The notes: generated from the sequence alone by a model not told the origin. A stretch of 64,000 bases of DNA from DATKAS01 sp963733765 (GCA_963733765.1 CAVTEI010000003.1:3286001-3350000); one strand, 5' to 3'. Shown: positions 9,376 to 18,723, counted from the stretch's first letter. Numbers and translations are program-made.

Positions 9376-11403
9376 ATGAATGACCGTCCGCGTTCCAGCT
9401 ATCTCTTCTTGCTGCAGAGACGTTCGACGGCCGCCCGCCGCGAGGCTGCGCGGGTGCTGGCCGAGCTCGGGGCCACCGTTGTGGCGCAGTACGGAAACGT
9501 CGCCATCGAGGTGCTGGCCACCGCCGACCAGGCGGATGCCGCCGCCGACATCGGCCTGTTCGGGGGCCGTCTCAAGGGCGCGATGGGCCGTGAACAGCTC
9601 GGCCAGCTCGACGACGAGCAGCGCCGCGTGGTGACGGTGTGGAACGCTCGCTTCTCTCGTGGGTATCGCCGGCTGGAGCGGGACCGCACGGTGCGAGGCG
9701 TGTCGTGGGGGGCGGGTGGTGAGGATCGCGAGCCACCGCTTCCGTTCACACCTCTCGATCCCGAGGACTTTCTCGCGCTCGCCGCTCGGTACGAAGCCGA
9801 GAGCGGAGAGCGCATCAGGCCGCAGGAGCGCCCAAGGGGCAAGGGTCAGAGCTCGGAGGTCATGACGCCGGATGACTTCGTCGAGTATGAGCGCCGGCTG
9901 GTCGCGCATTACCAGGACGAGCAGCTCGCGTACCACCTGGCGCGCCTCGCCTACCGCCTCGGCCCCCGCTACTACGAGGTGATCGCGCGCCTACCCGACG
10001 GGCTCATCGAGCTCATCTGGGAGTGGCTCTTTCCGGAGGCCGCCTGCTGGCGGATGACCGGTGAGATGTCCGTCGGGCTGGTGTTCGTCGAATCGAGCCA
10101 GACCGGGGGCCCGAGGTTCACGACTACCGAGCGGAGCGAGGTGTGCGCGGAGATCCTCACCGGTCTGAACTGGCTGTCGTCGCAGCACCCGAGCGGGGAC
10201 CTCTCGTGGGTATACGACCTGCAGTTCATCACTATTGCGGTCGCCGACGGCACCAACAGCTCCAACGAGTCGTACTGGCGTGATCCGGCGATGGGCGAGG
10301 TCACCTACGACGGCAACACTTACGCTGCGGCCTGGTCCTCGGTGGCCGAGTACCGCGAGGACATGCGGCTGGCGAACTGGTCCGACCACACGCTCGTCAT
10401 CTTCGTGACCCCTTACGCGAACAGCTGGCACGCCTACGCGAGCAGCGGCCGCGTCACCCTCGCCCGACGGAACAACTGGGGCGGATGGGGCCGGGGCACG
10501 ATCGACATGATCACGGCCCACGAGGCCTCCCACCTCTTCGGCGCTGCCGACGAGTACACCGGAAGCGGGACCCCGTGCTCGTCCTGCAGCACTACGCACG
10601 GGTGCGACGACGTGCCGAACGGCAACTGCGGGGCCTGCGCCTCGCCGCGCCAGGACTGCGTGATGGACGGGAACTCACAGCGACTGTGCGGATACACGCG
10701 TGGCCAGATCGGCTGGTCCGACCTCTTCGTCGAACTTCGCACCGCCGATGAGGCGTGGGCCGGCACCGACGACGACGTGTGGATCGACATCGGGGACCAC
10801 ACCTTCGTCCTGGACACCGTCGACCATGACGACCGGGAGCGCGGCAACGTCGAGGGCTACCCCATCTGGGCACCCTGGTTGCAGGAGACCGCCATCAAGC
10901 GGGTCCTGATCCGCAAGAGTCCCGACGGGTTCGCCGGCGGCTGGAAGCTCGCGCGGGTGCGGGTGTGGTTCCGCGGTGAGCTGAAGTGTGACGTCAGCCC
11001 GAACCAGTGGCTGGAAGACGACCACCGCTGGTGGCTCGGCTGCGTGAACGATCGCGAGCTCGTCAACAGGCTGCGCGTGAAGGTGAGCACCGCCGACGTC
11101 GCGTGGGCCGGCACCGACGACGACGTCACGCTCACGCTCGCGGGACGCGACTGGAACCTCGACGACCCCGATCGCGACGACTTCGAGCGCAACCACACAG
11201 ACGCCTTCGACTTGGATCCGGGCGTCGGCTTCTACCGCGGCGACATCCACTCGATCCGCATCCACAAGTCCCCGGATGGCTTCGCCGGCGGCTGGCGCCT
11301 CAAGGGAGTCGAGCTCATCGTGAACGGAAGCAGCATCTACAGCAACCAGTCCATCAACCGGTGGCTCGAGGACGACGACCGCACCTGGTCCGCCTCGATC
11401 TAA
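9376..11403 (+). CDS. Zincin metalloprotease with two C-terminal PLAT domains
   Basis: A 675-residue protein. The zinc site HEASHLFGAAD (His382, Glu383, His386, Asp392) fits the extended HExxHxxGxxD metzincin-type motif. After it lies a cysteine-rich stretch (about 399-425) with CSSC, CGAC and further Cys, suggesting disulfides or a metal. Two repeated domains follow, about 450-560 and 563-675, each with an AWAGTDDDV motif, IRKSPDGFAGGW/IHKSPDGFAGGW and a W-LEDD end; these are PLAT/LH2 beta-sandwiches that bind lipids or proteins. The N-terminal 60 residues look like a small inhibitor-type prodomain. No classical signal peptide is visible despite the extracellular-looking content. The substrate is unknown. 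Confidence 0.8.
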   Translation: MNDRPRSSYLFLLQRRSTAARREAARVLAELGATVVAQYGNVAIEVLATADQADAAADIGLFGGRLKGAMGREQLGQLDDEQRRVVTVWNARFSRGYRRLERDRTVRGVSWGAGGEDREPPLPFTPLDPEDFLALAARYEAESGERIRPQERPRGKGQSSEVMTPDDFVEYERRLVAHYQDEQLAYHLARLAYRLGPRYYEVIARLPDGLIELIWEWLFPEAACWRMTGEMSVGLVFVESSQTGGPRFTTTERSEVCAEILTGLNWLSSQHPSGDLSWVYDLQFITIAVADGTNSSNESYWRDPAMGEVTYDGNTYAAAWSSVAEYREDMRLANWSDHTLVIFVTPYANSWHAYASSGRVTLARRNNWGGWGRGTIDMITAHEASHLFGAADEYTGSGTPCSSCSTTHGCDDVPNGNCGACASPRQDCVMDGNSQRLCGYTRGQIGWSDLFVELRTADEAWAGTDDDVWIDIGDHTFVLDTVDHDDRERGNVEGYPIWAPWLQETAIKRVLIRKSPDGFAGGWKLARVRVWFRGELKCDVSPNQWLEDDHRWWLGCVNDRELVNRLRVKVSTADVAWAGTDDDVTLTLAGRDWNLDDPDRDDFERNHTDAFDLDPGVGFYRGDIHSIRIHKSPDGFAGGWRLKGVELIVNGSSIYSNQSINRWLEDDDRTWSASI

Positions 11404-11410
11404 CGCGGTG

Positions 11411-11602
11411 CTATCCGCTCGCGGTCCTGCGTTTGAGCAGCACCGCGACGCTCCCATCACCAAGAACTGTCATCCCGACTGCCTCCCAGCCGTTCGCCCC
11501 CTCGCGGTTCAGCAGCGTCACGGAAGCAGACTCGCCGGGTGCTGCCTTCCCGACCTCGAACGTCGGAAGCGACACGATCATGTACTCCCACGTCTCGCTC
11601 AC
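11411..11602 (-). CDS. DUF4177-like small protein
   Basis: A 63-residue protein starting MSETWEYMIVSLPTF and ending GWEAVGMTVLGDGSVAVLLKRR. The pattern W-E-Y-hydrophobic, then LN-x-x-G-x-x-GWE and a closing LKR, is that of the DUF4177 family, a small fold of unknown function. The start is GTG 11602, with a GAGAGG ribosome site about seven bases upstream. It lies 24 bases downstream of the zinc-ribbon gene and is probably cotranscribed with it. Confidence 0.75.
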   Translation of the reverse strand: MSETWEYMIVSLPTFEVGKAAPGESASVTLLNREGANGWEAVGMTVLGDGSVAVLLKRRTASG

Positions 11603-11626
11603 TCGAAACCTCTCATCGTCCGAGGC

Positions 11627-11794
11627 TCATGACCTCAACGGGGTTGGTCCCAACAGCGTCTCGTAACAGGGCGGGCACAGCCACCAGTCGAGCACCACGC
11701 CGGGGATGGAAAGCGGGTCGGTCGGAAACTCCTGCCTGCAGCGACCGCACTTTCGGGTCGCAACGGCATCCAGCTCGTTGGTCTCTGAGGTCAT
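11627..11794 (-). CDS. 55-residue zinc-ribbon-like protein
   Basis: A short gene, ATG 11794 to TGA, preceded by a strong AAGGAG ribosome site. The product begins MTSETNELDAVATRKCGRC and has two CxxC pairs (CGRC and CPPC) about 27 residues apart with a DWW between them, the layout of a small zinc ribbon. The function is not known; such proteins often act as regulators or protein-protein adaptors. It precedes the DUF4177-like gene on the same strand. Confidence 0.65.
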   Translation of the reverse strand: MTSETNELDAVATRKCGRCRQEFPTDPLSIPGVVLDWWLCPPCYETLLGPTPLRS

Positions 11795-11990
11795 GACGCT
11801 CCTTGCTGATCGCTCAGAAGAGGCGTCGGGCCTGTCTGCGGGGCGACAGCCAAGTGGCGTCCTGCCCAGAACGAGGCGTCCCTACCAAGATGAGACCTTC
11901 AATCTACCGGCGCTCGGCGGTCACCCCGTGCTAGCGGCTTTCGCAGAACGGGCGTACGATCACGGCGACACGACAGAACCCTCACGTGTT

Positions 11991-12024
11991 GGGCCAGCAG
12001 CTGCTGGCCCGGGAGCGGTGCTCC
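11991..12024 (+). promoter_or_regulatory. Tandem hairpins in leader of STAS/ANTAR genes
   Basis: A perfect 20-base palindrome at 11991-12010 (GGGCCAGCAG and its complement) can fold as an 8-bp stem with a 4-base loop. One base later GGAGC-GGT-GCTCC (12012-12024) forms a second stem. Tandem hairpins are the known target type of ANTAR antiterminators, and two ANTAR proteins are encoded directly downstream. The loops do not match the known hexaloop consensus. Confidence 0.4.
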
Positions 12025-12061
12025 GGACCCTGGTAGCGCGTCGTCACCACGCCATCCCGGA

Positions 12062-12472
12062 GTGCACCATGACCGTCGCACCTCGCCTCGCCCGACCCGT
12101 CTGCGCGGTCCGCCGCGTGGTGCCGGCACAGGCCTCGATCCCACCATCGCCTTGCTTCGAGGCGAGCAGGACCTCTCCACCGTGCCTGCCTTGTGCGAGA
12201 CGCTGGCCGGCGCGATCGCGGTCGGTGGCGCCGACCTGATCCTCGACCTGAGCGCGGTGGAATTCCTCGACGCGTCCACCGTGCGAGTCATCGTGGCGGC
12301 CGGCGAGTTCCTACGAGCCAGGTCGCGATCGCTGGTGCTGCGGTCACCCTCGAGTTGCGCTCAACGCGTCCTGGACCTGTGTGGTCTCTCTGATCTCGTC
12401 GAGCGCAACCCGCTCGAGTCGGTCGATGCGTTCCAGCTCGCGGGCGCTCGCTTCGGCGCCGCAGGCCTGTAG
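12062..12472 (+). CDS. STAS-domain protein (anti-sigma-factor antagonist-like)
   Basis: The STAS domain runs from about residue 27 to the end: DPTIALLRGEQDLSTVPAL, then LILDLSAVEFLDASTVRVIVAA, where the Ser/Thr of the DAST loop is the usual phosphorylation site, and finally LRSPSSCAQRVLDLCGLSDLV. Proteins of this kind bind anti-sigma kinases or sense small ligands. The first 25 residues look unlike the family. An ATG at 12069 in another frame suggests either a different start or an undetected frameshift. The stop is three bases before the GAF-ANTAR gene start, so the two are coupled. Confidence 0.75.
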   Translation: MHHDRRTSPRPTRLRGPPRGAGTGLDPTIALLRGEQDLSTVPALCETLAGAIAVGGADLILDLSAVEFLDASTVRVIVAAGEFLRARSRSLVLRSPSSCAQRVLDLCGLSDLVERNPLESVDAFQLAGARFGAAGL

Positions 12473-12475
12473 GTA

Positions 12476-13198
12476 GTGCTCGGCGAACGCCGGCAGCGGA
12501 TCGTCGCTCGGCTTGTGGGTGACGCGCCCGGCGCAGAGACTGCCCGGCTCTGCCGCGTGTGCGCGGAGGTCACCGGTATGACGGGCGCGGGGATCATGCT
12601 GATGTGGGGCGACGTTCCTCGGGGCTCCGTGTGCACCACTGATGAGGTGAGCGCGCTCATCGAGCAGCTGCAGTACGACCTGGGCGAAGGACCGTGTGTG
12701 GACGCGCACCAGCTCGAGCGACCCGTGCTCGAACCCGACCTCGCTGACCCGGCTGACTCCCGCTGGCTCGCGTTCGCCGGACCTGCCCTCGAAGCGGGAG
12801 TGCGGGCCGTGTTCGGATTTCCCCTCCGTGTCGGGGCCGTACGGCTCGGCGCCCTCAACCTTTATCGCGACCGACCGGGACCCCTCGACGGCGAGCAGCA
12901 CGCCGACGCCCTGGTGATGGCCGACGTTGCCGCGGAGGCGGTCCTTCTCCTGCAGGCGGAGGCTCCCCCCGGCGAGATGGCCGCCGAGCTTGAGGCGGGT
13001 GCAGACTTTCAGTACGTGGTCCATCAAGCTGCCGGGATGGTCTCCGTGCAGCTCGGCGTCACGGTCGGTCAGGCGCTCATCCGTCTCCGGGCCTACGCCT
13101 TCGGAAACGGCCGTCCCCTCACTCAGGTTGCTCGCGAGGTCGTGTCGAGAACGCTCCGCTTCGACGCGGAGAGCGGCGAGGAGGACCCGCAACTGTGA
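12476..13198 (+). CDS. GAF-ANTAR antiterminator protein 1
   Basis: A 240-residue sensor. The GAF domain covers about residues 15-160 (GAGIMLMWGD, then LGEGPCVDAHQLERPV and GALNLYRDRPGPLD). The C-terminal ANTAR domain, about 170-228, has FQYVVHQAAGMVSVQLGV and AFGNGRPLTQVAREVV, a three-helix RNA-binding fold. Such proteins bind tandem hairpins in mRNA leaders and prevent termination. The start is GTG 12476, directly after the STAS gene. The signal sensed by GAF is unknown. Confidence 0.85.
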   Translation: MLGERRQRIVARLVGDAPGAETARLCRVCAEVTGMTGAGIMLMWGDVPRGSVCTTDEVSALIEQLQYDLGEGPCVDAHQLERPVLEPDLADPADSRWLAFAGPALEAGVRAVFGFPLRVGAVRLGALNLYRDRPGPLDGEQHADALVMADVAAEAVLLLQAEAPPGEMAAELEAGADFQYVVHQAAGMVSVQLGVTVGQALIRLRAYAFGNGRPLTQVAREVVSRTLRFDAESGEEDPQL

Positions 13199-13292
13199 GG
13201 CCGTGCTGCTGCGGCCCTACGATCTCCCTTGGATCTGCGCGTGCAGAACTCGCGCGGTCGAGAGGGCCGAAGCTGTCGTGATGGGAGAGCCG

Positions 13293-14027
13293 ATGCCCAG
13301 AGAATCCTTGCTTGCCCGAACACTCGTGGAGCTGGCTGACACGCTCGTCGCCGACTTCGACGTCGTGGAGCTGCTGACGCTGCTGGCTGACCGATGTGTG
13401 GACGTGCTCGACGTCGGCGCCGCCGGTCTCATGCTGGTCGCGCCCGACGGCAACCTGCGGGTGATGGCCTCCTCGAGTGAGGCCATGCGCGTGCTCGAGC
13501 TCTTCGAGATCCAAGCCCAACAGGGTCCGTGCTTGGACTGCTTCCGCACCGGGAAGCCCGTGGTCAACCAGGACCTGGTGGCCGGCGACGACCGGTGGCC
13601 TCGCTTCGCGACCGAGGCGCTCGCCGCCGGCTTCCACTCCGTCCATGCTCTGCCGATGCGGCTGCGGGGCAAGGTCATCGGCGCGCTCAACTTGTTCCAC
13701 CCCGAACCGGGTGCGATGCGCCAGGCCGACGTGGAGGCCGCTCAGGCGTTCGCCGATGTAGCCACGATCGCCATCCTTCAGCACCGCGCTGCAACGGAAG
13801 CGCACGCGCTGAACGAGCAGCTCAACGGCGCCCTGAACACCCGCATCGTGATCGAGCAAGCGAAGGGAGTGGTCGCCGAGCGTCAGGGTCTCGACATGGA
13901 GCAGGCCTTCGCCACGCTGCGGAACCACGCGCGCAACCACAACCGGCGACTCGCCGATGTCGCCACCGACGTCATCACGGGTTCGCTCCCCGCGCCCGGA
14001 CTGGACGTGGTCGCGAACAAGCCCTGA
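13293..14027 (+). CDS. GAF-ANTAR antiterminator protein 2
   Basis: Paralogue of the preceding gene, about 244 residues. The GAF domain includes DVGAAGLMLVAPDGNLRVMA, QGPCLDCFRTGKPV and GALNLFHPEPG. The ANTAR domain has IVIEQAKGVVAERQGL and FATLRNHARNHNRRLADVA, better preserved than in the first copy. I chose ATG 13293 because GGGAGAG lies just upstream; ATG 13281 is also in frame. Two ANTAR genes in a row, after a STAS gene, suggest a shared stress-signalling unit. Confidence 0.85.
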   Translation: MPRESLLARTLVELADTLVADFDVVELLTLLADRCVDVLDVGAAGLMLVAPDGNLRVMASSSEAMRVLELFEIQAQQGPCLDCFRTGKPVVNQDLVAGDDRWPRFATEALAAGFHSVHALPMRLRGKVIGALNLFHPEPGAMRQADVEAAQAFADVATIAILQHRAATEAHALNEQLNGALNTRIVIEQAKGVVAERQGLDMEQAFATLRNHARNHNRRLADVATDVITGSLPAPGLDVVANKP

Positions 14028-14054
14028 GCCCGACGCGGGGCCGGGGTGCGCGAC

Positions 14055-14775
14055 TTACGACGGATCGAGCGCGACGCCGCGGCGCGGCGCTTCAGCGGCG
14101 AAGCCGGCTCGCCGCGCGGTCCGCACCGAGCGGTCGATCGTCACCGCGATGCCGGCGGCAGTGATCGACCACGCGACGACCTGCTTGACCGCGACGAACA
14201 GGGGCAGCGGGAGCAGCACCAACAACGTGAGGGTCGATGCGCCGATCGCGAGATTGATACCCGCCCACAGGAAGGTCAGCCTGCGCAGCAATCGGCCGAC
14301 GGCGGGGTGAGCGAGCATGTCCGGCGTCAGTGGCCAGAACTCGAGTGCCAGCGCCTGGACCATCGGTCGCCCGACCGCGATGGAGACCAGGAAGACGCAG
14401 CCGACGACGAGCGACCCGAGCACCGGCTGCGCGAAGTAGAAGAATGTGCTGCCGCTCGCGATCGCCACCGCTCGTCCGCACCGTGATGCCGATGGCGCCG
14501 AGCACGAGCAGCGGGGGGACGGGTCGGTGGCGGACCCAGCGACTGGCGACCGCCGCATACAGCCACAGCACCGCGGCCGCGTACGCCGCGCCGATCCCGA
14601 CCAGCACGAGACAGCAGTAGAAGAGGGCGGACGGGATCAGCGAGGCCTCGATGAGACGTGGGGCCGAGCGCGTGACGACCGCGAAGAAGACCGAGACCTT
14701 GGAAACTGCTGGGCGGGCGTCGGCCGAGCTGGCGGCCAAGGCCCCCGACGGGGACGTGTTCGTAAGGGTGGTCAC
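14055..14775 (-). CDS. VC0807-type integral membrane protein (one frameshift)
   Basis: Hydrophobic protein of about 240 residues with roughly six transmembrane helices. The first half (FAVVTRSAPRLIEASLIPS, then YAAAVLWLYAAVASRWVRH) is in one frame. The second (STFFYFAQPVLGSLVVGCVF, ALEFWPLTPDMLAHP, LRRLTFLWAGINLAIG) is in the next, with a +1 shift near 14470. The order of motifs matches the VC0807/DUF3159 family of unknown function. It converges with the GAF-ANTAR gene. The break is probably a sequence error. Confidence 0.7.
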
Positions 14776-14878
14776 AGGTGTGCTCCTCGGTCTCGCGTGC
14801 GCGTACCGAAGTCCGGAGCAACGCCACCCGCGTGGTGAGAGTACCCGAGGAGGTCTGCCGCTGGCGTTCGGCGGCGCG

Positions 14879-16369
14879 CTAGGTCAACGCCGGGAGATCA
14901 ACCATGGCATCGAGCAGCGCCGGCAGCCGAATGGTCGCAATGGCGATGAAGCTGTCGGCGACGCCGTGAGGTATGACGAGGGTCTCGCCGTGCAGCAGAG
15001 CACCGCACGTGTAGACCACGTTCGGGACGTAACCGTCCGCCTGCTCGCCCGGTGTGAGCAGCGGTGCGGGCAGCGTTCGGATGACCTGGGTCGGATCGTC
15101 GAGGTCGAGGAGCAGGGCGCCGATGCTGTAGGTCCGCATCGGCCCCACGCCATGCGTCAGGACCAGCCAGCCGGCATCTGTCTCGATCGGTGACCCGCAG
15201 TTGCCGAGCTGGATCACCTCCCAGGGCCGGTCCGGCGTCTGAATCGTGACGGCGCGGTCCCAGTGCAGCAGCGATTCCGAGCACGTGACGGCGTTGGTCT
15301 CGCGGTCGTGACGCGACAGCGCGAAGAAACGGCCGCCGATGCGGCGAGGGAACAGCGCCAAGCCCTTGTTGGTGGCGGCTGGGCCGATCATCGGCGAAAC
15401 AACGAACTCGAGGAAGTCGGTCGTGCGGAGCAGCTGTTGGCTGATCGAGACTCCGTCGAAGGCCGTGTACGTGGCGTAGTACGTGACAGCGCCGTCGTCG
15501 TCGACGAAGCGGACGAAGCGGGCGTCCTCCATGCCTCGGGCCTCCGCCGCCATGGCGGGCGCGAGCACTCGCTCGGATGTCGCGGTGACCGCAGAAAAGC
15601 GCGCTGTGTAGCTGCAGGCCGCAATGGACCGCAGCAACGCCGCGGTGGTGTGCGTGTCGGGCCGGGTGTCGTGCTGTCCTGCCAGCACACCTATCTGCCA
15701 CTCGAGCTCGTCACCGCTGAAGGTGTCGTCGAGGTGGTCGAGCACGTATGTCGCGTTTTCGTTGTCCTCGCCGATCGCCCGGAGCCGGCCGGCGAACTGC
15801 TCGCGGTCGAAGACGGCCGATTCGACAGTGGCCAAGGTCGGGAAGCGACCTGGCTCGTCGACGGTGACCTCGCCGGCGGCGTCGATGGTGCCCGTGCGGA
15901 AGCCGATGCTGGATCGATGACCCTCGCCGATGCCGCGCACGCTCATGATGAAGCGGACCGAGCCGACCGGCGCGGATGACTGGTCGGGATGGGCGACGAT
16001 GCTCGGGTTGCACAGCGACGCGGCTTCGATGGAGTACTCGTGTGTGAAGGTCGCTCCGAGCAAGAGCCAACGTTCCGGGCTGAGCTCGGCGTCGGTGTCG
16101 AGCCGGTTGGCGATCCGGTCGGCGTGGTGGCTGAAGGTGCTGAGCAGGTCTCGATGACGGTCGCCGAACCGTCGGACGAGATCGGTGAGCTCGCGCTGTA
16201 CGTCCTCCTCGTCCAACGCAAGGATCCTGGCGACGACGCCTGACGCTCGTGATTCGCTCGCGCCGACGACCTCCTGGCCGGCAACAAACAGCTGGGCGAC
16301 GACACGAGAGGCGTCGGGCTCGAGCCGCCGCTCGTGGTGTTTGACGAGCGCGTTGCCGCTCGGTGTCAC
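14879..16369 (-). CDS. GH130-like glycoside phosphorylase/hydrolase
   Basis: A 496-residue five-bladed propeller enzyme similar to GH130 beta-mannoside phosphorylases. Landmarks are NPSIVAHPDQS, FRTGTIDAAGEVTVDEPGRF, ARGMEDARFVRFVDDDGAVTYYATYTAFDG (metal/substrate region, with the ED pair of the catalytic blade), NKGLALFPRRIGGRFFALSRHD and GNCGSPIETDAGWLVLTHGVG. The GTG start overlaps the stop of the upstream helical-barrel gene (GTGA). It is the third gene of a coupled operon after a GT4 glycosyltransferase, which suggests synthesis or turnover of a mannose-containing glycan or glycoside. It could be a hydrolase or a phosphorylase. Confidence 0.8.
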   Translation of the reverse strand: MTPSGNALVKHHERRLEPDASRVVAQLFVAGQEVVGASESRASGVVARILALDEEDVQRELTDLVRRFGDRHRDLLSTFSHHADRIANRLDTDAELSPERWLLLGATFTHEYSIEAASLCNPSIVAHPDQSSAPVGSVRFIMSVRGIGEGHRSSIGFRTGTIDAAGEVTVDEPGRFPTLATVESAVFDREQFAGRLRAIGEDNENATYVLDHLDDTFSGDELEWQIGVLAGQHDTRPDTHTTAALLRSIAACSYTARFSAVTATSERVLAPAMAAEARGMEDARFVRFVDDDGAVTYYATYTAFDGVSISQQLLRTTDFLEFVVSPMIGPAATNKGLALFPRRIGGRFFALSRHDRETNAVTCSESLLHWDRAVTIQTPDRPWEVIQLGNCGSPIETDAGWLVLTHGVGPMRTYSIGALLLDLDDPTQVIRTLPAPLLTPGEQADGYVPNVVYTCGALLHGETLVIPHGVADSFIAIATIRLPALLDAMVDLPALT

Positions 16370-17377
16370 GAAGACACCTTGTCCACCACCCGGGCGTGTT
16401 GGCGAGTGGAGATCAACGCGATCGTCGACTCGGCGCCCTGATTGAGATTGACCCCGGTCGCCTCGAGCCCGTCGTAGCCTCCGCCGGTGGCGGGATCCCA
16501 CATCCGCGCGCCGGTGTCGTTGTCCCCGTCGAACCAGGCCGACGCGAGACGCACACCCGCTGCCCAACGAGCATCTCCGGTGACCCCGGCGGCGCGAGCG
16601 CAGGCCTCAGCGAGCGTCGCCACCTCGATCGGTTGCTGGTCGAACCCGGGCGCGTCACGTGGTCCCGACCCACCGGCGGGTGTCACCGAGAGGTGACCGT
16701 CGATGGTCTCGCGATCGAGCAGCCACTCCAGAAGGTGCAGGCCATCGGTGATCAGCGCGAGTCGCCCGAGAGCCGATCCGGCGGCGATCAGCGCATCCGG
16801 CAGAAGCGCGTTGGCGTACGAGAGACGCGGCTCGGGCCAGGGCCACGACTCTTCGGCGGCCGGTCGCCCGATCAGCTCGGCGGCGTCAGAGACAAGAGCA
16901 AGCCGCGCTCGCGTGGTGTGGGTGCACCTGGAGCACGGCGGCGGCGCCGAGGGCGGCATAGGCCATCGAACGGGGCCACGGCGACCGCCTCGCAGCGCCT
17001 CGCTCGAAGTACGCCAGTGCGTCGTCTGCGAGCGAGTCCGAACGTCGCTCGACCGCGACGCCGAAAGCCCAAAGGCTCCGGCCCCAACAGTCCTCGACGG
17101 TTCTGGGGCCGTGCCAGCGGCCGCTCGCGGCGCGCCGGTTCCGGGTGTCGCCGGTCACGCCCTGCGCCTCCGTGACGAACCGGAACGCGCTGCGCATGAG
17201 CGCGGATACCTCGGACGCCGGATCCGGCTCGCGCAACGACACTACGAGCACGCGAGCGTTGTCGTCGGTGCAGTAGCCGTGCTCGGGCCGAGGCCGCGCG
17301 TAGAGGGCGTGCTCGAACGTGCCGAAACGATCGGTGAGCGAATCGAGGTGGGCGAAGGTTGGCCCGCAGGCCGTCAT
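16366..17377 (-). CDS. Helical-barrel glycan-associated protein (one frameshift)
   Basis: About 335 residues that look like a six-hairpin (alpha/alpha) carbohydrate-active protein. The N-terminal part is FAHLDSLTDRFGTFEHALY, then GYCTDDNARVLVVSL and DCWGRSLWAFGVAVERR. The C-terminal part is PEPRLSYANALLPDALIAAG, then GFDQQPIEVATLAEACA and TGGGYDGLEATGVNLNQGAESTIAL (read in pieces). A +1 frameshift lies near 16900-16920. The start overlaps the stop of the glycosyltransferase gene (ATGA) and the stop overlaps the GH130 start. This gene type often sits beside GT4 and GH130 genes; its activity is not known to me. Confidence 0.7.
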
Positions 17378-18561
17378 GCGAGCACCGTCTGGCGATCGAG
17401 CAAGGAGTCTCCGAGCAAGGAGTCTCCGAGCGCGGCATAGCGAGAGGCGACGGCCGGCCATGCGAGCTCAGGAGCGAGACGACGCGCCTCGTGGGCCATG
17501 CCTTCCGCGAGACCGGGCTCGGTCATCACCCGACGCAACGCAGCTGCCAGGGCCGCGGGATCGCGTCGCGGGACGACGATGCCTGCGCCGCTGCCCAACA
17601 GCTCGACCGCATGCGGGAACGCGGTCGCGACCACCGGACGGCCCGCGGCGACGGCGTCGACCAACACCCCGGAGGTCACCTGATCGGGCGAGTCGTAAGG
17701 CAGCACGACGACCGATGCCGCAGAGATCAGATCTGCAAGTGCGCCGAGCCCTCGATAGCCGGCGTCGAAGGAGACGTGGCCCGCGAGACCAGCGTCGGCG
17801 GCGCGCCGGCGCAACATGTCGCGGTAGGCCTCCCCCTTCGCGGCTGCCACCTTCGGGTGCGTGTCGCCCGCGACCCGATACGTCGCTCGAGGCCGGAGAT
17901 CGTCGAGCAAGGCCAACGCGTCGACGGCCCACTCGATCCCCTTGCCGGGACCGAGCAGGCCCCAGGTCAGGATCTTGCGACTCGACGCGTCGTATCGCTT
18001 GTCGGCGTGCGCTGTGACGGCTGCGCCGTGCGGGATCACCACGACCTTCGTTGCGTCGACGTCGAACCCGCCGACCAGGAGGCGTCGCCCGGCCTCGGTC
18101 ATCACGACCACCGCGTCGGCGGCGCGGACGACCTCTTCGAGGACCGTGCGTTGGTGTGGCGTCGGGGAGCGCAGCACGGTGTGGGCGACGACGATCGTCG
18201 GCGCCTCCACCGCATCGAGGAGGTCGATGACAGAGTCCCCGTCCTTGCCGGCATAGAGGCCGTACTCGTGCTGGAGGACCACAACATCGGCCCGCACGAG
18301 CGCGTCCACGCACTCCCGAGATGGCGTCGAGCTGCGGTCGGAGAGCGATGCCACCACGCGCGGATCGCGTCCGCCGCTCGCGTCGCCGACCCGAACGACG
18401 GTGACGTCATCGCCGCCGCGCGAGAGCCCGTCGCACAGCGCGGCGGAGAACGTCGCGACACCGCAGGGCGTCGGTGGGAACGTCGAAACGACCGCGTAGG
18501 TGCGACGCCGGCGCATTGGCGTCGACAAACCATCGACGCGGTCGATGTCGTCTAGGGGCAC
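17374..18561 (-). CDS. GT4-family glycosyltransferase
   Basis: A GT-B fold glycosyltransferase. The N-terminal acceptor domain begins YAVVSTFPPTPCGVATFSAA. The donor domain contains LTWGLLGPGKGIEWAVDALA, DAGYRGLGALADLISAASVVVLPYDSPDQ and SGVLVDAVAAGRPVVATAFPHAVELL (conserved E-x7-E-type region, here degenerate). I chose GTG 18561 because GAGGAG lies six bases upstream; an ATG at 18516 is an alternative. It is the first gene of a three-gene operon with four-base overlaps. The donor is probably a nucleotide sugar; specificity is unknown. Confidence 0.82.
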   Translation of the reverse strand: MPLDDIDRVDGLSTPMRRRRTYAVVSTFPPTPCGVATFSAALCDGLSRGGDDVTVVRVGDASGGRDPRVVASLSDRSSTPSRECVDALVRADVVVLQHEYGLYAGKDGDSVIDLLDAVEAPTIVVAHTVLRSPTPHQRTVLEEVVRAADAVVVMTEAGRRLLVGGFDVDATKVVVIPHGAAVTAHADKRYDASSRKILTWGLLGPGKGIEWAVDALALLDDLRPRATYRVAGDTHPKVAAAKGEAYRDMLRRRAADAGLAGHVSFDAGYRGLGALADLISAASVVVLPYDSPDQVTSGVLVDAVAAGRPVVATAFPHAVELLGSGAGIVVPRRDPAALAAALRRVMTEPGLAEGMAHEARRLAPELAWPAVASRYAALGDSLLGDSLLDRQTVLA

Positions 18562-18723
18562 TAAATCTCCTCGAGGAAGCTCGGAAAGACGTCGAGCCTG
18601 CACGGGGCGACGGGTCTAAGCCGTCCAGCCCAAACCAAGCGACTCACCAAGGGGCGGAGCCTCGCAGTCTACCGGGGCGAGCCCGACTCGGGGCCGGGGT
18701 ACTCTCGAGGCGTCAATCGACCC

